Positions 1-9,903 of a DNA stretch of 64,000 bases are shown one piece after another. The translations under genes and the position numbers were made by a program. This DNA is from Eupeodes corollae. Taxonomy: Eukaryota > Arthropoda > Insecta > Diptera > Syrphidae. The stretch lies in contig NC_079147.1 in the NCBI RefSeq assembly GCF_945859685.1, forward strand, positions 97,270,315 through 97,334,314, in the 5' to 3' direction. The notes below the pieces were generated by a model. It was not told where the DNA came from, ran no database searches, and saw nothing but the letters and a program-made list of their open reading frames with translations. How positions within the stretch are numbered: the stretch's first letter is position 1; every line of letters starts with the position of its first letter.

Positions 1-1617
1 ATAAATTGAGACTTCCCATAAGCAAGTATTTGTCAACATAAAAAAGTTAACAAAAATATACACAATCAAGATGCTTCACTAAAGGACAAACAGATGATGA
101 TGATGATGAGGAAGAAGAAGAACAAGAAGACAAAATTAATAGGTGAATGTTGCTAAAATAATTTATCAGCCTCGAAAGACATGCAAAAAGTTATTCCACT
201 CCGCATACAAAAGGAGCAAAAGACCACAAAAATAAAGGATCTAATTTTTATGTGTTATCGTCCTTGCACAAAAAACCAACCTTGTAAAAATAGAAGAAAG
301 ATACACACAAGGATTCGCTCTCTGATGATGTTTTACATTCTTGATCCTTTTTTAAAGCCCGACCAAATGGCGTACCGCACTGTTTTATGTTATGACAAGA
401 GAGGCAAACAAAATGCAAATAATTCTAATGTGGTTCTCATGTTGTCGTCGGTCTTTGGTTGTTCGTCGGGTTGGGGCTGGAGCTTGGGAGCTCGGGACCA
501 TTATAATGTACCTATACACAAGCTAAAGCCTTAGTTACAGCTTTTTTTTCTGATACTTATGCTCCTATGCTTGTATATCTATGTCCTGGGCTGTATCCTG
601 TTTCAGGGGTATTCCTTTGAGCATGATTTTTTGTTCATGTTTAACTTGCCTCAAAAATAAACGGCTAAATATATTGCGTGTTCAGAGTCGCAGTGTTTGT
701 TCGTTTCCATGAATGTGCCTATAATCATAAAAGATGTAGGCATAGAGGAACTGGCCCTATATGAGCGTCTGTAGAGTCATTATGGCATTGTTTTCATAAA
801 AACAAAATGTAACGTCTCACTCACTAAACCAACATTATTCTCTAGTATAACACAAAGTAATGTACCCCTTCTTCTGCATTCACAACCCCCAACATACCCA
901 GCTAAATGATATCAAGAAGATTTTAGGTCCCAACTGCCGCTGTCCAAAAAGAAAATCAGATCAAATAATTATACACCATGGCTAAAAGGACGAAAATTAC
1001 ATTAGAAGTAATGTGACCAACATGGAATCAAGAATGTTGTGTTTTGACGGAATTGAAAAAGGCACTTTTAAAAATAAAAATTTGCCACATTTTAAATGTT
1101 CGTGGAACTATTTTTTATTCAGGTGGGGGAGGATTTAAATTAATGGTCTATTAATATTTTAGAAAATGGGTAAATAAGTCATTCAGCTTAATCTTTATGA
1201 TGTTGAGTAAAATTTGAGAGAAATGTTGCACAGCTGCACTTAATTTTTAAAACTTCATCATAAGTGCATGCGGTAGTTGTTGGCAAGAACATAATACAAT
1301 TAAAGCATTAACAGAAATATTACAGTACAAAAAATAAAATAAAGGTTTACGATAGTGCTACACTGGTTTTCTAAACAATTCCAGATTATTTAGATTTAAA
1401 TCGATCGATTAACATTTTAAGTTATTTAAAATGCTCATTTGACTTAAAGCTTTATTATGCGCGCAGATAGTGAGTCCCCCCTCGATAACTTAAAGGTGCA
1501 CCAGATATCAAATAACGGCCTCTTTTTCACCATTAATGAGTTGATGAAGAAATATTAAATAATTAATAATGCCTTTTGATAGAGTGATTGTATTAAAAGA
1601 TGCTGAATACGATGTTC
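1..1617. other. No gene seen; AT-rich DNA with a short GAT/GAA repeat
   Basis: I see no credible gene here. Positions 92-131 hold a run of GAT units followed by GAA units, a simple repeat. An open frame at 181-534 on the plus strand has no recognisable domain and no splice context, and looks like chance. The stretch ends where the RTE-like element begins at about 1618. If the Beat-family gene continues leftward, this is part of an intron of that gene. Confidence 0.6.
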
Positions 1618-2990
1618 GATGTTCAAATGGTAGACATGTGCATTCAAGAGGACACAAGCGTCCAAAGGTTTTTCTCAAAACCCACCTCCACTCCTACTCT
1701 CACCTCCCCGTTGTGAACATCAGATGCCAAGTACCTTAACGGAAGATAGGGTTCCAAACCCAGTGGAAAGTTGTTGAGACAGCAAACGAGAGAGGGGGAG
1801 AGGGGTTTCCACTAAGTAAGGACAACGAATGTCGGATATGCACGTGGAATGTTAGGTCCCTTAACAGACCACGTGCGGCTAAAGAATTAGTGGACTACTA
1901 TAAAGCAGACATCACCGCCATCCAGGAAATACGATGGAATGGGCCGGGCAAAAAGAGGATGAAAAACTGCGATACTAACTATGGTGACTGTTACCACGAA
2001 AACCAACTGCGCTTAATTGAATTCGTCATTGGAGCCAGCCTTAGACAAGAAGTCTTGAGCTATAGGTGCATCAATGAGCGCCTCATGACCATACGCATCA
2101 AGACTAAATTCGGCAACATTAGCCTGATATGCGGATGACGAAAGCCAACAATCCCGTCCTCCCGACTTAGACGAAGTTAAGATTGCCATATCTAAGTTGA
2201 AGTCTAATAAAGCCGCTGGAGCAGATGGCTTGAATGGAGAGCTCTTTTAAGCAGCTGGAGATAAGTTGGTTAGGAGCATGCACCAACTTATCTTTAAGAT
2301 AAGGTCGAAAGAAAGCATGCCCGATGAATGAAACCTCAGTATTTTTTGCCCGATCCTGAAAAAAGGAGGCCCTCTAAACTGCACAAACTATAGACAAATC
2401 AGTCTACTTAACATCGCTTATATAATCTTCTCTGCCGTAGTGTGTGAACGTCTAAAGCCCATCGTTAACAACCTGATAGGTCCTTATCAGTGTCGTTTTA
2501 GAACAGGAAAGGCCACAGTCGATCAAATATTCACATTAGGGCAGATCCTGGAAAAACTCAAGAACACCAAATCGACAGCCACCATAGTATTATCTTCATC
2601 GGTTTCAAGGCCGCATATGACAGCATCTACAGGGACGAGCTGTATAGAGCCATGTCTAGTTTTGGCATCCCTGCCAAACTCGTCCGTTCGTGCAGGATGA
2701 TCATGGAGAATTCACTCTGCTCCATAAAGGTTGAAAACAACTTAACAGAATTTTTCGATGTAAAAAAAGGTTAGACACGGTGATTCGCTGTCATTCGATA
2801 TTTTTAACATCGTATACCTGAAAGAATAGTACAGAGCTGTAAACGCAGAAAACAAAACCAGCGCTAAGATCAAACGCAGAATAACTCTTGCTAACAGCTG
2901 TTTCTTTGGGCTAAGAAAGCAATTGAGTGGTAAGGTCGTCTCTGGAGGAGCCAAAGTGCCGCTATATAAGACCCTTATCTTCCGCGACTC
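1618..2990 (+). mobile_element. RTE-like LINE copy A, two internal deletions
   Basis: The start (ATGTTCAAATGGTAGACATG) matches the 5' ends of the copies at 42.5 and 54.8 kb, so this is the element's own 5' end. At 1840-2135 it encodes the beginning of an APE-type endonuclease (CTWNVRSLNR, ITAIQEIRWNG). At about 2133-2137 the frame jumps from the endonuclease (ISLIC) straight to the linker before the reverse transcriptase (DESQQSRPP region). Against copy B this removes about 1 kb. Reverse-transcriptase pieces follow at 2160-2780 (GPYQC, FDVKKG). A second jump near 2840 removes the catalytic YADD block and lands in the C-terminal segment (AEIKRRITLANSCFFGL in copy B). Many stops are present. 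It is a dead copy, diverged but easily aligned to copy B. Confidence 0.8.
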
Positions 2991-3059
2991 TGCAGAGTTT
3001 TTGCTGCTATATCTAATAATGCAATACATTACCGACATGTTTTTCAGTGAATGTTATTG

Positions 3060-4260
3060 TCTGGCATTTTAAGGGATTGAGGCCAAGGCTATTTTTAACA
3101 CACCGAGTCATCAGCAAAAATAACACTTGACAAAGACATAACGTTACGTCGTTAAAAGACAAGATGAATAGAAAAGGACCAAGATGGTTTCCCTGGGGAA
3201 GAACAGGTTGAGCGACAAAAGGTTTTGAGTAACAATTTCTAAATTTTCCTTATAGGATTTGATCGATGCTAAGAAAAATTGTGGAAAACCTAGAGCTTTA
3301 AGTTCAAACAAAGTAATTGCGTGGCTAATTTGGCCAAAAGCCTTAGAAAAGTCAGTGTATACACAAAAAACTTCATAACCTTGTTCTAAAGCGTTTGAAC
3401 ATATGGTTTGAGAATGTGAGGAGATTAGTAACGGTTGATCGGCTTTTCACAAAACAATGATATTCTTACTGTAACAAACAACTTGTTCAAAATATTTTGG
3501 AATTCAAGAAAGTTTATTAATTGTTAGCAATGACTTTTTCCATGTTCTGGGAAATTTGCCTATTTTTAGGGAAATTTTGAATATGAACGTAAGGGGTTCA
3601 ACTAAAGCATTATTACACATTATTCCACGGAGAATACCATCGGTACCAGCTAAATAGTCATCATTCAACACGGATAGAAGACGAAGGAACGTACTTTGTA
3701 GAACAGGAATAAGACTACATGTAGTTTGCGAAAAGGAGTGAAGATTATAAAAATATACTTCGTCAACAACTTCAGGTCTGTTTACAAACACACGGAGTTT
3801 GGTGTCAAAAGCGTTACAGATATCAACAGTTTAATCTAATGAAAGGTTCTTGTAAGTGAAGTTAACTTGAAACTGTTTTTTCTATAAGTTCACAAATTTC
3901 CAAAATTGTTTAGGATTCTGTTTTAAATATTTTAAAGGGGTGCTCATATCAGTGAAATAATAAGCGTATGCAAAATATAAGAAAGAAACTTAAAATCCTT
4001 AAAGTGTAAGTTTGCCATGCCTTATTTCTTTTGTCAAACAAGAAACGGAATTATTTCGTGTATACCAAGGGTTGCTAAACTTTGTATTTCTTGATTTCTT
4101 TAAAGGTATTATCAATATTTGAAAATGCACATGTATCAGCAATTAAAGAAATAGTTAAATCTTCAGACAATAACTGGAAATTAACTCTCCTGTAATCAAA
4201 ATTAAAAAAGCAGTCAACGGAATTACTGTTTTCAAAATTTTCTAATAAATACAAAATAAA
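3060..4260 (-). mobile_element. Degenerate Jockey-like LINE 'X', endonuclease end plus reverse transcriptase
   Basis: Read on the minus strand from 4260 down, the order is the end of an endonuclease domain (FDYRRVNFQLL), a linker (KQNPKQFWKFVNL), a reverse-transcriptase fragment (AGTDGILRGIM, an altered GPDGIP block, then ISLKIGKFPRTWK) and the domain around YTDFSKAF. Stops and frameshifts break the frame throughout. The longest open stretch is 3504-3791. It belongs to the Jockey/CR1 side of the LINEs. The copy at 21.2-22.5 kb looks like the same or a sister family. It runs opposite to the chimeric sequence that follows at 4288. Confidence 0.65.
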
Positions 4261-4287
4261 TAAAATTTAAATTGAAGTAAAATAGAT

Positions 4288-4455
4288 CTTAGGACCGAAA
4301 GGCATTAGTAGTTAGTGTTATAGTTTAACTTAGAGTGTCCGTATGGGACCATTAAGTTAGTTGTAAGTTATTGATAATTAGGCTAGTTTTATGAATTTTT
4401 GTCTAGCTTTAAGATAGGTTAAGAATGAATTAATTAAAATGAATTAAAAAAAAAA
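4288..4455 (+). mobile_element. 3' UTR and poly(A) of LINE J, 5' truncated
   Basis: This piece aligns with 13195-13355, the 3' UTR of LINE J. Shared blocks include CCGAAAGGCATTAGTA and TAGGCTAGTTTTATGAATTT. It ends in a run of 11 A. Nothing upstream of 4288 matches LINE J, so it is truncated within the 3' UTR. The A-run is joined directly to a SINE that lacks its head (next entry). Confidence 0.7.
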
Positions 4456-4727
4456 AGTGCGTTGGACTGTTATGCCAGAGGTCTTGGGTTCGATCCCTGT
4501 CTATGCCATCTTAAGTTTTTTCACGGGTATTGCCTCTTGCGAGGAATTGATAAATTCTCCAAGAGAAATTCTTGTCATGAAACAGTGCTTTCTCAATCAG
4601 CCAATCGGATACGGCTTAAAACTGTAGGTCCCCCCCATCCCTGATAACAGTTCGCACACAAGAATGGTTGAGAGTTGTAAGTTACTAGGCCCTAGTTCTC
4701 AACGGACTGTTGCGCCACCCAAAAACT
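4456..4727 (+). repeat. tRNA-Asp-like SINE, head missing, fused to LINE J poly(A)
   Basis: The sequence starts at GTGCGTTGGACTG, inside the tRNA-like head, just after an A-run. It continues through a good B box (GGTTCGATCCC) and the SINE body to CTGTTGCGCCACCCAA. Compared with the full copy at 42772, about 22 bases are missing from the 5' end, including most of the A box. The same joint to the same LINE 3' end is seen at 13356, so this is not a simple truncation. Confidence 0.8.
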
Positions 4728-4729
4728 GG

Positions 4730-5115
4730 TGGTCAGCATTGATGCATAAAGCATACAAACCCTCCCCTAATGTTTATGAGGAAGCTATAGAAACTGCCAA
4801 AAGACAAAGTTCAGAGAATATTATCGATCGCTTGAAGGCATAAAAGATTCTGCCAAACTTAGTAAAGTTTTATGGAAGGAACATTGGAATTTATCTTTTC
4901 TGAAGAAACTTGATTTATTGTGGACATACTCTCCAGATGAGTCCTTGCAAAATTTTGTAGACCACAAATTTTCCGGGCTTCGATAGTGCGAACCCAAAAA
5001 GCTTAGAACTCCTAACAGTAATCTAGTACATGTAGAAAAAATTAATTCTGGTATTACAAGAGAAAGCATTTCCTGGGCTGTTAATGCTCTCTTTCCCTTA
5101 AATCTCCAGGTTTGC
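4730..5115 (+). mobile_element. R1/LOA-like LINE linker fragment
   Basis: The plus-strand translation, with frameshifts, resembles the linker between endonuclease and reverse transcriptase in R1/LOA-type LINEs. It reads SKVLWKEHW, then TYSPDESLQNFVDHKFSG (compare the usual 'ThEETLNLLLDTHFP' style block), then ITRESISWAVNAL (compare 'LTKEKIxWAL'). No longer open frame survives. The open frame on the opposite strand at 4821-5123 is a shadow. Assignment is by motif shape only. Confidence 0.45.
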
Positions 5116-6365
5116 AGTAACATGTCTAAAAGTCGATACTAAATCGATTCCGGAAGCACTTACTCACATCTGTGTTGTTTTTATTCAAGAATAAATAATT
5201 TCTATGCTAAGGGATAGAAGGAATCGAGCTTAGCAATAGGTAAAACACAATCTCTTCCAAACATTGGAGTAGGGGAACATCTTTGGGCGGTATTCTCTAC
5301 CCGCTTCTATGGATCCTCACAAAAGTTGTGGGGTAAAGACAGTGGCTAATGCTGATGATTTATCTTAGATATGTAAGAGATGAGATAATCTAGGAATAAT
5401 GAAAACCGATCACCCTGTACACATTTCTCATTTTTAGTACACAATTTATATTATTTATGTACGCAACGTTATCATAATTATCCATTATATATTACTGCTA
5501 CTGTAAAATCGAATGATTTATGTTGTATATAATAAGTACGTATCAAAATGTTATGTACTCTCTTTGAAAGAACTGTACATTTTTGAATAAGAAAAGATCA
5601 CTTGTAATAAAGATTTCTCCAAGACAAGACGTGTCTTTTAATTTTGTTCATGATAACTTATTTTTAATTGTGCATGTTTTTTGGTATTTGCATGATAATT
5701 TTTAGTATTGTACCTATATTAATCGGTTATAGATAGCTCTGAAGAAAGTTAATTGCTGGGCAATTGCAAAACTAAATTGATACATTTTACGACCAAAACT
5801 TAAGTATCTGCTAGAATATTGAGAAACTAAGGAATGTTCAAAAAAAAGTTAGTGTCAGCACTACAGGTACCTTCGATCTTGTCCAACAAATGCCTTAAAT
5901 GTTATTTTGCACATCCTTGCAGTAGACCTATTTACACATTAAATATTTAGTAACGTGCTAAGGCTTTAAGAATCAAACTGTTGATTTTGCAGACCAGTGG
6001 ATATCTTTGCAACAGACACCTGCTACTGCACCCTGCCATGAACCTCAATAATGATTTTATAGTTATCTTTCCTGCCAGAAAGGATTGGGAGGATGATATG
6101 GGTTAGAAATACTTCGCTACCAATTTTTTTTACTAAATGACTTACTTTAAACATTTCTTAGTCCTTAAATATCTCTAAGACTTTTAGGCTAATTGATTGT
6201 GTCGTTATATTTCAAGATGAATTACAAGAAATCAAAAAAGCATGAAATCATACTCAAATCAAACTTAAACTAAAATAGAAACTCAGCTAACTGCAAGTAA
6301 GGCGGGTATTATGTCTAGTCTATCAATTTTGGCCACAACATCGTCTATACGTATCCAAGATCAAC
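5116..6365. other. No gene seen
   Basis: AT-rich sequence without a supported open frame, RNA gene or repeat that I can match elsewhere in the window. Confidence 0.5.
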
Positions 6366-6620
6366 ATTAACCTCGCTGTTACTCTTATTTGGGTTCCAGT
6401 TCATAGTGTTATTGATAAAAACGATCGGGTTGCTGGGATGACCCTGCAAGGTTCGGCCCTTCATAGTTTACTTACGCAAAAGGCAAATATTCCTCTTGGA
6501 GCTTTGAAGGGCAAAATCTTGTCTATTTTTCTGTCAGAATACAATTGCAGATGGAACAGTGTACCGGACTGTATCATATCTAGAAGTTGGACATCCCTTA
6601 CAAAACTCACTGCTGTAGCT
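6366..6620 (+). mobile_element. RNase H fragment of an R1/I-like LINE
   Basis: The plus-strand frame reads LIWVPVHSVIDKNDRVAG and then NIPLGALKGKI, ending CIISRSW. This is the pattern of a LINE ribonuclease H C-terminus (WVPGHSxIxGNExADxLA) followed by the usual tail with a terminal SRLxW-type motif. The acidic residues expected after NE are altered. The fragment is cut off at its right by the SINE beginning near 6637. No reverse transcriptase is found next to it. Confidence 0.55.
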
Positions 6621-6636
6621 GCGGAGTCCAACATCA

Positions 6637-6859
6637 AATAAAAATAAATTGGGTGGCACAACAGTCCGTTGTGATCCAGGGCCTAGTGACTTACAACTCT
6701 CAACCATTCCTGTGTGCGAGTACTCTTGTCAGAAATGGAAGGGACCTACAATTTTAGGCCGAATCCGAACGGCTTATTTGAGAAAGCACTTTTTCAAGAC
6801 AAGAATAACTCTTGAAGGATTTGTCAATCCCTCGCAAGAGGCAGTACCCGCGAAAATTA
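6637..6859 (-). repeat. tRNA-Asp-like SINE, body and tail half (split copy)
   Basis: Minus-strand SINE: the body end (CTGTTGTGCCACCCAATTTA in reverse complement) sits at 6640-6660, and homology runs rightward to GCAGTACCCGCGAAAATTA. The tRNA-like head of the same SINE reappears at 9280-9364. The 2.4 kb between the two halves is family A DNA, so the SINE was split by insertion. Confidence 0.8.
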
Positions 6860-7646
6860 TTTTTAACTTCCCATAGGAAGTTATTGTAATGGGTCCGATT
6901 TGTCAAATTGAAAATTTTCACATTTCTCGACGTTTCAAGGCCAATAGAGTCGAAATAAAAGATTTTTAGAAAGATGTCTGTTCGTGCGTGTGTACGACGT
7001 ACGTTCGCGACGTTTTTTTCGTTGTCCATAGCTCAAGAACCAGAAGAGATATCGACTCAAATAAATTTTGTTATACAGATAATAAGGCACAAAGATGCAG
7101 AAAGGACTCTCAAGAAAATTGCGTTTGTGGTTTTTTTACCATAGCAGTTTAAAAAAAAGGTGAAAATTTTGGTTAACCCTAAATATATTACGAACCAAAA
7201 ACGATAGAGACTTGAATTAAATTTTATATAATAAACTGTTACATGATCTCAAAGAAATATATTTTTTGGAAAAATCTATCTACGGGCTTTTTTTATAAAT
7301 CAAAAAAACTGAAAAAGAAAAATTTGTCACCTCCAAAATTTAACGACTTAAATATAATTTCATCTCCAAAACAATTTTGAGCAATGGAGAACAATGTTTT
7401 TGAAATCTGATAAAATTTTGAGAAAAATCGAATTGACAGTTTTTCTTATAAAAATAAAAATCTAAAAAAAACATTACTCAAAGTTGGTAAGAATTGAATA
7501 TTGATTCAAATATCTTTTTAAACACTTGAAATTTAGGCTTAAAACTTATTTTATCTTATATCAAATATTGTTTTCAACAGTCAGTAAAATTTTGAAAAAA
7601 ATCGAATTGACAGCTTTTTTACAAAAAATAAAAACCTAAAAAAAAA

Positions 7647-9022
7647 GAGGCTGGGATGCGACCCACACTGATAACTTCCCATCCCGTCTGTCCATTTGTC
7701 TTGCTTAAAAGTTTGTCTATATGTACTCGTATCAATTTTACCAAATTTGCGTACTATTTTTTGTAGATTTTATTTTTTATGAAAATTACTGAACATTAAA
7801 AACAATATTTTCTGTGAAATAAAATAAGTTTGAAGCCAATATTTTTAATTTTTGAAGAGATATTTGAGTCAAAAGTCAATTTTTACCAACTTTTATACAT
7901 TTTTTTTTAGGTTTTTATTTTTTGTAAAAAAAGCTGTCTATTCGATTTTTCTCAAAATTTTATCGAATGTTGAAAACAATATTTCTTATAAGATAAAATT
8001 AGTTTTAAACCAATATTTCAAAGTTTTGAAAAGATATTTGAGTCGAAAATCAATTTTTACCAACTTTTAATAATATTTTTCGGTTTTTAATTTTTTGAAA
8101 AAAAACTGTCAATTCGATTTTATTCAAAATTTTACTGACTGTTAAAAACAATATTTTTTGAAAGATAAAAGTGAATTTAAGCCAATATCTAAAAGTTTTC
8201 AAAAGATATTTGAGTCGGAAATGAATTTTTACCAACTTTTATTAATTTATTTTTTTTAGGTTTTTATTTTTTGTAAAAAAACTGTCAATTCGATTTTTTC
8301 AAAATTTTATCGAATGTTGAAAACAATATTTGTTATAAGATAAAATAAGTTTTAAGCCTAAATTTCAAGTTTTTGAAAAGATATTTGAATCGATATTCAA
8401 TTTTTATCAACTTTGAGTAATGTTTTTTTTTAGATTTTTATTTTTTATAAAAAAAAACTGTCTATTCGATTTTTCTCAAAATTTTGTCAGATTTTAAAAA
8501 CATTGTTCTCCGTTGCTCAAAATTGTTTTGGAGATGAAATTATATTTTAGTCGTTAAATTTTGGAGGTGACAAATTTTCTTTTTTCAGTTTTTTTGATTT
8601 ATAAAAAAAACCGTTAGATAGATTTTTTTCAAAAAATACACGTCTTTGAGACCACGTTAAAGTTTATTATATTAAATTTAATTCAAGTCTCTAACGTTTT
8701 TGGTTCGTAAGATATTTAGGGTTAACCAAAATTTTCACCTTTTTTTTAAACTGCTATGGTAAAAAAACCACCCACGCAATTTTCTTGAGAGCCCTTTCTG
8801 CATCTTTCTGCCTTATTATCTGTATAACAGAATTTATTTGGAGTCGATATCTCTTCTGGTTCTTGAGCTATGGACAACGAAAAAAACGTACGTACACACG
8901 CACGCACAGACATCTTTCTAAAAATCTTTTATTTCGACTCTAGGGACCTTGAAACGTCGAGAAATGTCAAAGTTTTCAATTTGACAAATCGGACCCATTA
9001 CAATAACTTCCTATGGGAAGTT
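7647..9022 (-). mobile_element. Family A element A2 (inner inverted copy)
   Basis: This is a complete copy on the minus strand. Its right terminus (GAGGCTGGGATGCGACCCAC) is at 7647 and its hairpin terminus (CCTATGGGAAGTT) ends at 9022. It sits inside A1 between CCTAAAAAA and TAATAAAAGTTGG, which are continuous in undisturbed family A sequence (compare 9190-9215). A-runs flank it on both sides. Its 1376 bp exceed A3 (843 bp) because of extra internal repeats. Confidence 0.8.
7855..8420. repeat. About 173-bp tandem repeats inside A2
   Basis: The phrase GATATTTGAGTC (or a close variant) followed by a CAATTTTTACC motif recurs at 7861, 8035, 8207 and 8382, giving spacings of 174, 172 and 175 bp. 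Each unit also contains GGTTTTTATTTTTTGTAAAA, a CTGTC-ATTCGATTTT block and GAAAACAATATTT. Differences in the number of these units account for the variable length of family A copies. Confidence 0.75.
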
Positions 9023-9279
9023 AAAAATAATAAAAGTTGGTAAAAATTCATTTTCGACTCAAATATCTTTTCAAAACTTTGAAATATTGGCTTCAAACTA
9101 ATTTTATCTTATAAGAAATATTGTTTTCAACATTCGGTAAAATTTTGAGAAAAATCGAATTGACAGTTTTTTTTTTACAAAAAATAAAAACCTAAAAAAA
9201 ATTAACAAAAGTTGGTAAAAATTGATATTCGGGATGGGAAGTTATCAGTGTGGGTCGCATCCCAGCCTCTTTTTTTTTT

Positions 9280-9364
9280 AAATTAAGGTGGAAAAGGCAT
9301 GGATTGAACCAAAGACCCCTTGCATGACAGTCCAACACACTAACCATCATGCCACGAGTACTGC
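9280..9364 (-). repeat. tRNA-like head of the split SINE
   Basis: The reverse complement gives the SINE head: GCCACGAGTACTG at the right end (5' end of the SINE), then the anticodon-arm region with GCATGACAGTCC, then a degraded B box (GGTTCAATCC in reverse complement). It joins the half at 6637-6859. The joined order matches the intact copy at 42772. Confidence 0.75.
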
Positions 9365-9722
9365 CAACATGAAAGGTAAATCGAGTAAATGTCCTACCCT
9401 GCCTAGTTCTAGACTGTTAAGCTTCGGAAGGGCAATCCTTAAAGATCTTAATGAAGTTTCCGAGTTAAAAATCAAAGACTTGATTCATTCAATTCTTGAA
9501 TGCGACGAAATGGCTATAAAATTACTTTTTTTGTCAATATTAATCCGTCATAATATTATCTTATATTTTTGTGAAATACTTTTTCAATGATAATATCACA
9601 TTTCCATTGTCAAAAAACCCATACGATGGTAACACTCCTATGCTCATCATTATGCCCCCACGACACGTTGGATTATAATTTGTCAAATATCATATCACAT
9701 ATCCCGCATTTTTGCTACTCAC
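9365..9722. other. Intron sequence after the Ig exon; nothing recognised
   Basis: AT-rich DNA immediately 3' of the Beat exon on the minus strand. I see no second exon here. The next exon must begin by completing a split arginine codon, and I could not find one further left in the window. Confidence 0.5.
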
Positions 9723-9903
9723 CTGAAAAACTCATTTTCATCTTTGTACCATTTCACGGAGTTTAATGTGTGCCCACTCATATCATAGCTGCACGACAAA
9801 GTCACATTATCCCGAAAGTCAACAATTTCTGGAACATTGATGTCAGTAACAAAAAGGCCGTATACGCCACCAGCGCCCCCAGCGCCACTTCCACGTTGGA
9901 AAT
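9723..9903 (-). CDS. Beat-family immunoglobulin exon (host gene)
   Basis: Internal coding exon of 181 nt on the minus strand. The acceptor is TTTTCTTTTTACAG before 9903 and the donor is CAG|GTGAGTAG after 9723. It encodes a glycine/alanine-rich mature N-terminus and then the first half of a V-type immunoglobulin domain: INVPEIVDF, VTLSCSYDMSG with the first disulphide cysteine, and the Beat hallmark SVKWYKDENEFFR with the invariant tryptophan. Beat proteins are secreted or membrane-tethered axon-guidance and synaptic-recognition proteins that bind Side receptors. The exon begins in phase 1 and ends in phase 2. It joins in frame to the signal exon at 28212-28251, giving an aspartate codon across the junction. 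Which Beat subgroup it belongs to cannot be settled from one exon. The second cysteine and further domains must lie in later exons, probably left of the window. Confidence 0.85.

Larger units (their letters stand above)
6865..9269 (+). mobile_element. Family A element A1 (outer copy, itself interrupted)
   Basis: The left end carries the perfect hairpin AACTTCCCATAGGAAGTT at 6865. The right end GGGAAGTTATCAGTGTGGG...CATCCCAGCCTC finishes at 9269. T-runs flank both ends (6860-6864 and 9270-9279). The copy has two parts, 6865-7640 and 9028-9269; the centre is filled by inverted copy A2. Between its ends are AT-rich repeats with the recurring words AAAATTTTGA and AAAATCGAATTGACAG. No coding capacity. 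The short ends AACTTCCCAT / ATGGGAAGTT are inverted repeats. Class is unresolved: MITE-like or Helitron-like. Confidence 0.8.

Noticed and set aside
181..534. 117-residue plus-strand open frame
   Set aside because: No domain, lysine- and serine-rich chance composition, no promoter or splice support.
7855..8420. CRISPR-like array
   Set aside because: The repeats are 173-bp units without short spacers, in a eukaryotic mobile element.
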